Assembly: GCA_030824295.1 (NCBI GenBank)
Contig: JAVBYA010000093.1
Span: forward strand, 1-16,501
From: Bacteroidota bacterium
GTDB taxonomy: Bacteria > Bacteroidota > Ignavibacteria > UBA10030 > UBA8401
Length of the DNA stretch: 16,501 bases
Reading direction: 5' to 3'
The position numbers and the translations under genes were made by a program. Shown piece after piece: positions 10,274 to 15,903 of this stretch (positions within the stretch are counted from its first letter, which is position 1; each line of letters opens with the position of its first letter). The notes under the pieces are model-generated. The model did no database searches. It worked only from the letters and a program-made list of their open reading frames with translations, and was not told where the DNA came from.

Positions 10274-10308
10274 GGTGTTAGGTACTCGGTATTAGGTACC
10301 AGGTACCG
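10274..10308. repeat. Heptamer array, consensus GGTAYYN
   Basis: Five contiguous 7-bp words start with GGT: GGTGTTA, GGTACTC, GGTATTA and so on, ending in two GGTACC-containing words. It lies 21 nt upstream of the gcvP start codon, in its leader. Period 7 is clear, with only the GGT core strictly fixed. Confidence 0.85.
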
Positions 10309-10384
10309 GGAAAAATAGAATATCGAAAAGCTATGCCCAGAGAGAATCCAGATCGAACAACTTATAGAACATTCAGAATCGTGA

Positions 10385-10465
10385 ACTTTTTACTTTTCAC
10401 TTTTATCTTACTATCGTTGCTTTCATTTTGCCCTGTTAACTTTTCACTTTTAACTTTTAACTTTT
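10385..10465. repeat. Two heptamer arrays, core ACTTTT
   Basis: Block one (10385-10412) holds three ACTTTTN words and one decayed word. Block two (10438-10465) holds four NACTTTT words. Both are in the same orientation, separated by 25 unrelated bases. The rnc stop codon (10457-10459 on the minus strand) lies inside block two, so the repeat supplies the end of rnc. Between the blocks and the GGT array, 10309-10384 shows nothing recognisable. Confidence 0.85.
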
Positions 10466-11233
10466 TTGTATCTGTAGTTTACTTACGGCTTCTTCCGCCG
10501 CCGCTTGCTCTGCTTCTTTCTTGTTCTTGCCGACGCCGGTCCCCATCGCTTCGGTCCCGACCATTACCTGAATGGTGAAGGTGCGGTCATGGTCCGGTCC
10601 TTCTTCCTTGACCGTCTGATATTTCGGGATCCCCGTTCCGTTCGCCTGGGAGAGTTCCAGCAGTTCGCTCTTGAAGTTCTGGTCCGCCCCCTGCAGGAAT
10701 CCGTTCTGCAGTGCGGAGTCGAGCCGGGTGAGGATGAATCCTTTCGCCTGCTCCATGCCGCCGTCCAGGTACAGAGCGGCGATCACTGCTTCGTAGGCAT
10801 CGGAGAGGATGGTGTCGAATCCTTTCTCCTGGACCCCGGCGGAGTTCGTATGGGTCAGCATGAACTTCCGCAGGTCGATCTCTTTCGCACAGAACGCAAG
10901 CGCTTTCCGGTTCACCAGACGCGCGCGCATGATGGTCAGTTCCCCCTCTTCCTTCTCCGGATACTTCGTATAGAGATATTCGGCGATAACGAAGTTCAGG
11001 ATCGAATCGCCGAGGAACTCCAGCCGTTCATTGGACTCCAGTTCTTCCACCTGTGAGAACGGGATGAACGAACGATGCACCAGTGCGCGAACGAAGAAAT
11101 CCTTATTGTGTATCGGATAACGCAGCGCAGCTTCCAGTTGGTTCCAATCGATGCGGGAGTAGAGAGTGCGGAGCTTCCGGTCCTGTTTTCCGAAGAGGGA
11201 GGAAAAATAATGACGAACGCGCGAAAGGACCAC
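10457..11233 (-). CDS. rnc: Ribonuclease III
   Basis: RNase III cleaves double-stranded RNA, including the rRNA precursor stems. The protein is 258 aa from a GTG start at 11233. The catalytic domain signature NERLEFLGDS is at 68-77 (E69, D76), and the second metal-binding pair D145 and E148 is in SDAYEAVIAALYLD. The C-terminal double-stranded-RNA-binding domain (about 185-255) ends with KNKKEAEQAAAEEAV. The N-terminal 25 residues are basic and longer than in the E. coli enzyme. No Shine-Dalgarno site is seen at the GTG, so the start is the least certain part. fabF-rnc adjacency is common in bacteria, but here a repeat array and a terminator separate them. Its stop codon is supplied by a heptamer repeat. 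Confidence 0.93.
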   Translation of the reverse strand: MVLSRVRHYFSSLFGKQDRKLRTLYSRIDWNQLEAALRYPIHNKDFFVRALVHRSFIPFSQVEELESNERLEFLGDSILNFVIAEYLYTKYPEKEEGELTIMRARLVNRKALAFCAKEIDLRKFMLTHTNSAGVQEKGFDTILSDAYEAVIAALYLDGGMEQAKGFILTRLDSALQNGFLQGADQNFKSELLELSQANGTGIPKYQTVKEEGPDHDRTFTIQVMVGTEAMGTGVGKNKKEAEQAAAEEAVSKLQIQKS

Positions 11234-11353
11234 GAATGCTGCTTATTGATGAAGGGTCATTGAATTGGATAAATATACGGCTTTTTGCGGAGAATTGCCT
11301 CTGCGGGAAGAACGAAGAGTGTGAAGAAATCCGTCATTGTTACCGGAGAGAAA

Positions 11354-11378
11354 TGAAAAAGGCGGAAAATATCCGCCC
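11354..11378 (-). terminator. Intrinsic terminator downstream of fabF and its repeat array
   Basis: On the minus strand, stem GGCGGA pairs with TCCGCC (plus-strand arms 11361-11366 and 11372-11377) around a 5-nt loop and is followed by TTTTTC. It comes after the third repeat unit and about 120 nt before rnc, so the fabF message would carry the whole array as its 3' UTR. Confidence 0.85.
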
Positions 11379-11385
11379 GTTTCAT

Positions 11386-11451
11386 AATATTGGTGCTATC
11401 GTATATTGTACGCGGAGCCCCGCTCAATAGCAGCGGGACCACGACCAGCCT
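11386..11451 (-). repeat. fabF-tail repeat, unit 3 (decayed)
   Basis: This unit keeps the hairpin: arms CCCGCT (11419-11424) and AGCGGG (11432-11437) with a 7-nt loop. It also keeps the coding-like VVPxxxxGA stretch. After that the match to the FabF tail fades and no tail-plus-stop is left. The distance from the unit 2 hairpin is 66 bp. Confidence 0.65.
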
Positions 11452-11519
11452 TTAATTGCTAAACTTCTTGAATGCGAAGGCGGCCCCGATAAACAGCATC
11501 GGGACGACCAATAGACTCG
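11452..11519 (-). repeat. fabF-tail repeat, unit 2
   Basis: On the minus strand it encodes VVPMLFIGAAFAFKKFSN then TAA (11454-11452). The AFKKFS codons match those of unit 1 at protein level with synonymous differences, including AGC for TCT. The hairpin is CCCGAT (11485-11490) with ATCGGG (11498-11503) and a 7-nt loop. It lies in the fabF frame but behind earlier stops, so it is not reachable by simple readthrough. Confidence 0.8.
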
Positions 11520-11586
11520 TTACGCAGAGAACTTTTTAAATGCCAGCGTCGCCCCGACAAAAATCGTCGGGACCACTTTTGATGTT
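11520..11586 (-). repeat. fabF-tail repeat, unit 1
   Basis: It begins directly after the fabF stop. On the minus strand it encodes VVPTIFVGATLAFKKFSA then TAA (11522-11520), in the +1 frame relative to fabF. Its ATLAFKKFS codons differ from those ending fabF at eight of nine third positions and nowhere else. The hairpin is CCCGAC (11553-11558) with GTCGGG (11566-11571) and a 7-nt loop. Confidence 0.85.
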
Positions 11587-12843
11587 TTATTCAGAAAATT
11601 TCTTGAACGCAAGAGTGGCATTATGTCCGCCAAACCCGAACGCATTACAGACCGCAGCATTGACGGTCTTTTTGATGGAGGTGTTCGGTACATAATAGAG
11701 ATCGCATTCCGGGTCCGGTGTGACATAATTGATGGTCGGATGGATCTCGTCCGTCACCACACTCATCACCGTGGCGATCGCACCGACCACGCCGGCCGCG
11801 CCGAGCAGGTGACCGATCATGGACTTGGTGGAGTTGACCGCCAGCTTTGAGGCATGGTCGCCGAAGACGGTCTTGATAGCGTTGGTCTCGTATTTGTCGT
11901 TGTAATAGGTCGATGTGCCGTGTGCATTCACGTAATCGATGTCTGTCGGTGACAGACCGGCATCAGCAAGCGCCATCTTCATGGAACGCTGCGCCCCTTC
12001 GCCGCCGGGCGCCGGTTCGGTGATGTGGTGCGCATCGCCGGTGAAGCCCATGCCGGCCAGTTCCGCATAGATCTTCGCACCGCGCGCTTTCGCATGTTCC
12101 AATTCCTCCAGCACCAACACCCCTCCTCCTTCACCCATCACGAATCCGTCACGGTCCTTCTCGAACGGACGGCTCGCCTTCTCCGGCGCATCGTTGCGCG
12201 TGGAGAGCGCCTTGAGCGCATTGAATCCGCCGATCCCCATTTCGCAGATACCCGCTTCGGAACCGCCGCAGACCATCACATCCACCATTCCGCGCTGGAT
12301 GAGCATCAGCGAGTCACCGATGGCGTGCGATGCCGTTGCGCAGGCGGAGACCGTTGCGTAGTTCGGTCCTTTCAGACCATATTTGATGGAGATACGTCCT
12401 GCCGCGATATCCGGGATCATCATCGGGATGAAGAACGGACTGATGCGGTGCGGACCTTTCGCCTCGAACAGGTTCTGCGCCTGGTTCTGGAACGTCTTGA
12501 ATCCGCCGATACCCGAACCGAACACCACACCGATGCGCTCCTTGTTCTCCGCTTCCAGGTTCAGGGCGGAATCCTTGATCGCCTCTTCCGAAGCGGCCAG
12601 TGCGTATTGGGTGTATTGGTCCACACGCTGTGCAAGCTTGCGGTCCATATAATTGAGAGGATCGAACCCCTTCAATTCCCCGCCGAACTTGGTGTCGTAC
12701 TGGGTGGTGTCGAAATAGGTGATGTTGGCGATACCGCTCTTGCCGGCGAGGGCATTGGTCCAGAACTCCTTAACATTCAGACCGATGGGGGTGACGGCAC
12801 CCATGCCGGTGACAACGACGCGGCGCATTTGGCGATTGGACAT
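11587..12843 (-). CDS. fabF: Beta-ketoacyl-ACP synthase II
   Basis: FabF (KAS II) condenses malonyl-ACP with acyl-ACP in each elongation cycle. The protein is 418 aa, full length. The Cys-His-His catalytic set is visible: C168 in SACATASHA, H308 in NAHGTST and H345 in STKSMIGHLLGAAG, where K340 is the conserved lysine. The family end FGFGGHNATLAFKKF is present. ATG 12843 has AAGGAA (12849-12854) five bases upstream. It is separated from acpP by 331 nt holding a terminator and an inverted repeat, so it may use its own promoter. Immediately after its stop are degenerate repeats of its own C-terminal codons (11386-11586), and the run TTTT at 11595-11598 lies three codons before the stop. Confidence 0.97.
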   Translation of the reverse strand: MSNRQMRRVVVTGMGAVTPIGLNVKEFWTNALAGKSGIANITYFDTTQYDTKFGGELKGFDPLNYMDRKLAQRVDQYTQYALAASEEAIKDSALNLEAENKERIGVVFGSGIGGFKTFQNQAQNLFEAKGPHRISPFFIPMMIPDIAAGRISIKYGLKGPNYATVSACATASHAIGDSLMLIQRGMVDVMVCGGSEAGICEMGIGGFNALKALSTRNDAPEKASRPFEKDRDGFVMGEGGGVLVLEELEHAKARGAKIYAELAGMGFTGDAHHITEPAPGGEGAQRSMKMALADAGLSPTDIDYVNAHGTSTYYNDKYETNAIKTVFGDHASKLAVNSTKSMIGHLLGAAGVVGAIATVMSVVTDEIHPTINYVTPDPECDLYYVPNTSIKKTVNAAVCNAFGFGGHNATLAFKKFSE

Positions 12844-12872
12844 AACGATTCCTTATCTATGGAACATGGTTC

Positions 12873-12894
12873 CCCCAAAGGGGTCCCGTCGGGA
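12873..12894. other. Two small GC palindromes in the fabF leader
   Basis: CCCC-AAA-GGGG is followed immediately by TCCCG-T-CGGGA. They lie 30 to 50 nt upstream of the fabF start, next to the outer end of the inverted element at 12901-13053 and possibly part of it. No function can be assigned. Confidence 0.4.
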
Positions 12895-12900
12895 GACGCG

Positions 12901-13053
12901 TCCTTCGACTCAACCGCTTCGCGGTTTCGCTCAGGACTTGCTCACCATGACTGGTTTTTTTTCAACACTCTCTAAACTCGTAGTCATCCTGAGCGCTTGC
13001 CCGCCGCGTTGATGGGCGGGAGCCTCTTATTGCATGGATGGCGAGTCGAAGGA
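12901..13053. repeat. Inverted intergenic element with TCCTTCGACT / AGTCGAAGGA ends
   Basis: The ends TCCTTCGACT (12901-12910) and AGTCGAAGGA (13044-13053) are exact inverse complements. Internal CGCTCAGGA (12928-12936) and TCCTGAGCG (12987-12995) are too. Each half carries its own hairpin: AACCGC/GCGGTT (12912-12926) and CCCGCC/GGCGGG (13000-13020). Motifs of the form TCATCCTGAGCG...AGTCGAAGGA are, to my knowledge, common dispersed intergenic repeats in several phyla. The element occupies the 331-nt acpP-fabF gap; the rest of that gap is the acpP terminator and the fabF leader. Confidence 0.75.
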
Positions 13054-13109
13054 TCTGGTCTGCGCATCCGTAGAGACATCCGGACTCATTCACAATGACA
13101 ATATAAAAC

Positions 13110-13161
13110 AAAAAAGCCACAACGCCGCGGCGGTCCAAAGGATGCCGGGACGGTGTGGCTT
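13110..13161 (-). terminator. Intrinsic terminator after acpP
   Basis: An 8-bp outer stem, AAGCCACA (13114-13121) with TGTGGCTT (13154-13161), has a GC-rich interior. Read on the minus strand it ends in a run of six Ts. It begins 13 nt after the acpP stop and should cut or reduce transcription into fabF. Confidence 0.88.
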
Positions 13162-13174
13162 GGAATGGCTTTGA

Positions 13175-13408
13175 TTACTTCTTGGAGGAGATGTAGGTGA
13201 TCGCGTCGCCGACAGTCCCGATCTTCTCTGCATCTTCGTCCGGAATGCTCAGGCCGAAGGTCTTCTCGAACTCCATCACCAGCTCCACCGTATCCAGCGA
13301 ATCTGCGCCGAGATCGTTGGTGAAGGAAGCGGTTTCGGTGACCTGTGCTGCATCAACGCCAAGCTTGTTGACGATGATCTCTTTTACTTTTACTGCGACA
13401 TCTGACAT
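13175..13408 (-). CDS. acpP: Acyl carrier protein
   Basis: AcpP carries the growing acyl chain on a phosphopantetheine arm. The protein is 77 aa, acidic, with the modification site S37 in GADSLDTVELVM. The four-helix family pattern is intact, ending with the IGTVGDAITYI segment. ATG 13408 has AAGGAG (13416-13421) seven bases upstream, one of the best ribosome sites in the window. It is separated from fabG by 186 nt with an inverted octamer element and followed by a strong terminator, which suits a protein made in excess over the other Fab enzymes. Confidence 0.97.
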   Translation of the reverse strand: MSDVAVKVKEIIVNKLGVDAAQVTETASFTNDLGADSLDTVELVMEFEKTFGLSIPDEDAEKIGTVGDAITYISSKK

Positions 13409-13462
13409 GGTGGTTCTCCTTAGATATGGGTTTATGGTAAAAATTGATTACAAATATCGAAA

Positions 13463-13576
13463 TTGAGTCATTGATTCATTGAGTCATCGGTTCATTACAT
13501 TGTTGGTGCGTCGTGGGATCAGCTCATTTTTTAGCGCTCTTTATTGATTCAATGAATCAATGATCCGATGAATCAA
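13463..13576. repeat. Inverted octamer-array element, core TTGANTCA
   Basis: The left arm (13463-13494) has four contiguous 8-bp words, three of form TTGANTCA plus TCGGTTCA. The right arm (13545-13576) has four words of the same set on the other strand, including the matching TCGG-type word. The arms therefore keep not just the core but the identity of an odd word. The spacer is 50 nt. It lies between fabG and acpP in the acpP leader. Confidence 0.88.
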
Positions 13577-13594
13577 TCCCTCTTCTCCTTCAAA

Positions 13595-14347
13595 TTACAT
13601 GGCCATCCCGCCGTCCACATTGATCGTCTGCCCGGTGATATAATTGGCATCTGCCGAAGCCAGGAAGCAGACAACGGAAGCGATCTCATCCGGATTTGCC
13701 ATCCGTTTCTGCGGAATGACGGTCAAGATAGCTTCTTTTTGCTTTTCATTCAACTTCCCCGTCATATCGGTCTCAATGAAGCCGGGAGCGATACAATTGG
13801 CTTGAATATTGCGAGAAGCGAGCTCTTTTGCAACAGATTTCGTCAGACCGATCACCCCGGCCTTTGAAGCGACATAATTGGCCTGTCCGGCATTGCCGAT
13901 CACCCCCACAACAGAGGAGATATTGACGATCTTGCCCGACTGCTGGCCCATCATCTGGCGTGTGACCGCCTTGGTGAAATTGAAGACCCCTTTCAGGTTG
14001 GTGTCGATCACATCGTCCCAATCCTGTTCGCTCATGCGCATCAGCAGTCCGTCCTTGGTCACCCCGGCATTGTTCACCAGGATGTTGAGACGGCCGAACT
14101 CCTTCACCACGGCCTGGACGACCTCGTCCGCCTGTTTGGTATCCGCGGCGTTGGACTGGAATGCCGCCGACCTGCGGCCCATGGCCTGCAGTTCAGCAAC
14201 GAGCGCGTTCGCCTCATCCACTTTGCTGCGGTAGGTGAATGCGACATCCGCACCGGAGGCGGCGAGATGCAGCACGATGGAGCGGCCGATGCCGCGGGAA
14301 CCGCCGGTAACGAGAGCGATCTTTCCGGAAAGATTATAATTTGTCAT
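13595..14347 (-). CDS. fabG: 3-oxoacyl-ACP reductase
   Basis: FabG reduces beta-ketoacyl-ACP with NADPH in the elongation cycle. The protein is 250 aa. The short-chain-dehydrogenase motifs are all present: TGGSRGIG (14-21) for cofactor binding, NNAG (92-95), and the catalytic set N117, S145, Y158, K162. The C-terminal ending TINVDGGMAM is typical. I take ATG 14347, which gives the normal length; the frame stays open further upstream but that extension overlaps the preceding gene and is not family-like. No Shine-Dalgarno site is seen. The start overlaps the end of the preceding cysteine-rich gene by 14 nt, so translation may be coupled. An octamer array lies directly upstream. Confidence 0.97.
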   Translation of the reverse strand: MTNYNLSGKIALVTGGSRGIGRSIVLHLAASGADVAFTYRSKVDEANALVAELQAMGRRSAAFQSNAADTKQADEVVQAVVKEFGRLNILVNNAGVTKDGLLMRMSEQDWDDVIDTNLKGVFNFTKAVTRQMMGQQSGKIVNISSVVGVIGNAGQANYVASKAGVIGLTKSVAKELASRNIQANCIAPGFIETDMTGKLNEKQKEAILTVIPQKRMANPDEIASVVCFLASADANYITGQTINVDGGMAM

Positions 14348-14924
14348 CTGAATTTTGCAATCTTGAAATTTTGTGATCTTGTAATGTTTTATATCCTTCT
14401 TTCCCCAGCACATATTCCAACTCTGCTTTGCAGGAATCGACCAGCGTGACATCCGTATCCTTGACGATGGAGCAGCACTGCGTCTTGCCGTCCTGATAAT
14501 CATCGTAGGTCAACGTACCGTGCTCCAGTACGATGGGAAACGCCACACAATAGAACGGCTTGATCTTCCATGCATCGTTGTACTTCTCGGCACTCACCAG
14601 CTGGACGCTGCAGCGTCCGTCCTTGCGGAGGAAGACGCATTTGTCGTTGTGCGTGAGCGTGCTGACGGAGATACCGGAAGGGAAATCCATATCCTCTTCC
14701 TCGGTGTTGTCGAACCAGACCGTTTCGTTCTGGGTCTGCGTCTCGTCCATCTGCTTCTTCACTTCGTCCGTGTGCGCGATGATCACGTCGCGGTCCTTCG
14801 GGTCCAGATAGACGCCGGAGGAACAGCAGGTGGTCTCGCACTGGTACGGTCCGCATCCGCGGGAGAAGCCCTTCTCGAAGAGAACAGTGTCGATCTTATA
14901 CTTGCCGATGATGATGTCGCTCAT
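14334..14924 (-). CDS. YkgJ/DUF3109-like cysteine-rich, putative metal-binding protein
   Basis: A 196-aa protein of no assigned reaction. Ten cysteines are visible: C24, C29, C33, C34, C96, C105, C126, C150, C151 and C165. The blocks C-x4-C-x3-CC, KCVFLRKDGRC and KPFYCVAFP resemble the zinc/iron-chelating YkgJ-type and DUF3109 families, where the cysteines are thought to bind a metal or an Fe-S cluster. ATG 14924 overlaps the fabD stop (ATGA, 14924-14921), so it is translationally coupled to fabD, and its 3' end overlaps fabG by 14 nt. The last 14 or so residues (from about KTLQDHK on) are encoded by a degenerate octamer array, so the tail is probably a late addition. Its place inside the fab operon suggests co-expression with lipid synthesis, but no role can be inferred. 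Confidence 0.8.
   Translation of the reverse strand: MSDIIIGKYKIDTVLFEKGFSRGCGPYQCETTCCSSGVYLDPKDRDVIIAHTDEVKKQMDETQTQNETVWFDNTEEEDMDFPSGISVSTLTHNDKCVFLRKDGRCSVQLVSAEKYNDAWKIKPFYCVAFPIVLEHGTLTYDDYQDGKTQCCSIVKDTDVTLVDSCKAELEYVLGKEGYKTLQDHKISRLQNSDDKL
14349..14387. repeat. Octamer array, core TGNAATNT, overlapping a gene end
   Basis: Four contiguous 8-bp words (14356-14387: TGCAATCT and relatives) are preceded by a 7-bp variant (14349-14355). They belong to the same word family as the right arm of the element at 7307-7374. The array lies within the last codons of the cysteine-rich gene and ends two bases before the fabG start codon. No second arm is seen here. Confidence 0.85.
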
Positions 14925-15829
14925 GCGATGGTCACTTCCGAAGCTTTGTCCACACCGGCCAGTTCCGCCGCTGCGACCGTACGTTTCACCAATCCCTGCA
15001 AGACCTTCCCGGGCCCGATCTCGACGAACTTCGCCGCACCGGCCGCTGCCATATTCACGACCGATTCTTCCCATCGGACCGGGCTGGTTACCTGTTCAAG
15101 GAGCAGCGAGCGGATCTCGTCCGCCTTCTGCACCGGAGCTGCTGTGACATTCGCATAGACCGGAACGGATGCATCATGGATCGTAACGGCATCCAGTGCC
15201 GTCTTCAGTTTGTCCTTTGCGCTCTGCATGAGCGGGGAATGGAATGCGCCGCTCACCACGAGTTCCTTCACCAGTTTCGCCCCGCGTTCCTTCGCCAGCT
15301 CCATCGCTTTCCGCACACCGGTCACGGTGCCGGAGATGACGATCTGTCCGGGGGAATTGAAGTTCGCCGCCTGGACCGCACCGACCTCATAGGCCGCACA
15401 GGTCACTTCGCCGACCGTCTTCGCATCGAGTCCGACCACCGCCGCCATCGTTCCGGGATTCTCTTCGCCCGCTTTCTGCATCAGTTCACCGCGCAGGCGG
15501 ACGAGCTTGATGGCATCGGCAAATGAGAGCGCGCCGGCAGCAACGAGAGCGGAATATTCGCCGAGAGAGTGCCCTGCGACCATCGCCGCATCGGTCGGCT
15601 TCAGCAACTGCCACAACGCAACACTGTGCAGGAAGATAGCCGGCTGTGTGTTCTTTGTCTGCTTCAGTTCCTCTTCCGGTCCATCAAAACAGATCCTGGA
15701 GAGCGGAACGCCGAGCAGCGCATCCGCTTCATCGTACAATTTCTTCACATCCGGGTACTTCTCGTACAGGTCCTTGCCCATACCGACGTACTGTGAACCT
15801 TGTCCCGGAAAAATATATGCTACGCTCAT
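14921..15829 (-). CDS. fabD: Malonyl-CoA:ACP transacylase
   Basis: FabD loads malonate from CoA onto AcpP, making the extender for FabH and FabF. The protein is 302 aa, normal length. Active-site elements are present: GQGSQ (9-13), the nucleophile S88 in GHSLGEYSA, R113 in RLRG and H197 in GAFHSPLM. The C-terminal EIGPGKVLQGL motif is also typical. ATG 15829 has no Shine-Dalgarno site and is abutted by a 15-bp palindrome (15830-15844). Its stop overlaps the next start as ATGA. It lies 74 nt downstream of fabH. Confidence 0.97.
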   Translation of the reverse strand: MSVAYIFPGQGSQYVGMGKDLYEKYPDVKKLYDEADALLGVPLSRICFDGPEEELKQTKNTQPAIFLHSVALWQLLKPTDAAMVAGHSLGEYSALVAAGALSFADAIKLVRLRGELMQKAGEENPGTMAAVVGLDAKTVGEVTCAAYEVGAVQAANFNSPGQIVISGTVTGVRKAMELAKERGAKLVKELVVSGAFHSPLMQSAKDKLKTALDAVTIHDASVPVYANVTAAPVQKADEIRSLLLEQVTSPVRWEESVVNMAAAGAAKFVEIGPGKVLQGLVKRTVAAAELAGVDKASEVTIA

Positions 15830-15844
15830 AACAAAACTTTTGTT
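15830..15844. promoter_or_regulatory. Palindrome touching the fabD start codon
   Basis: AACAAAA and TTTTGTT form 7-bp arms around one base, directly next to the fabD ATG on its 5' side and in place of a Shine-Dalgarno site. It may be an initiation-region hairpin or an operator-like site; neither can be decided from sequence. Confidence 0.4.
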
Positions 15845-15849
15845 AATGG

Positions 15850-15901
15850 TGATTGCAGAATGTAGAATGCAGAATATTCTTCATTCTACATTCGTAATTG
15901 C
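15850..15901. repeat. Inverted heptamer element, core AGAATNN
   Basis: The left arm has 7-bp words AGAATGT, AGAATGC and AGAATAT (15857-15877). The right arm is the inverse set (15874-15894), sharing the central palindrome AGAATATTCT (15871-15880). A perfect 12-bp inverted repeat is formed by GAATGTAGAATG (15858-15869) and CATTCTACATTC (15882-15893). It fills the fabH-fabD gap. Confidence 0.88.
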
Positions 15902-15903
15902 AC

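Noticed and set aside
10254..10456. Possible glycine riboswitch upstream of gcvP
   Set aside because: I could not find the conserved purine-rich core or paired aptamer layout; the gap is largely heptamer arrays.
11257..11442. Small minus-strand frame of 61 codons between fabF and rnc
   Set aside because: It starts inside repeat unit 3 and crosses the terminator hairpin; no ribosome site or homology recognised.
11592..11602. AAATTTT as a -1 frameshift heptamer at the fabF end
   Set aside because: The reading frame splits it AAA TTT T, not A AAT TTT, so it is in the wrong phase for the standard mechanism.
11520..11726. 68-codon minus-strand frame as an independent gene
   Set aside because: Most of it is the shifted frame of fabF; only the last 24 codons (unit 1) are interesting, and they are reported as a repeat rather than a gene.
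14348..14503. N-terminal extension of fabG by 52 residues
   Set aside because: It lies within the cysteine-rich gene in another frame and is not family-like; ATG 14347 gives the normal FabG.
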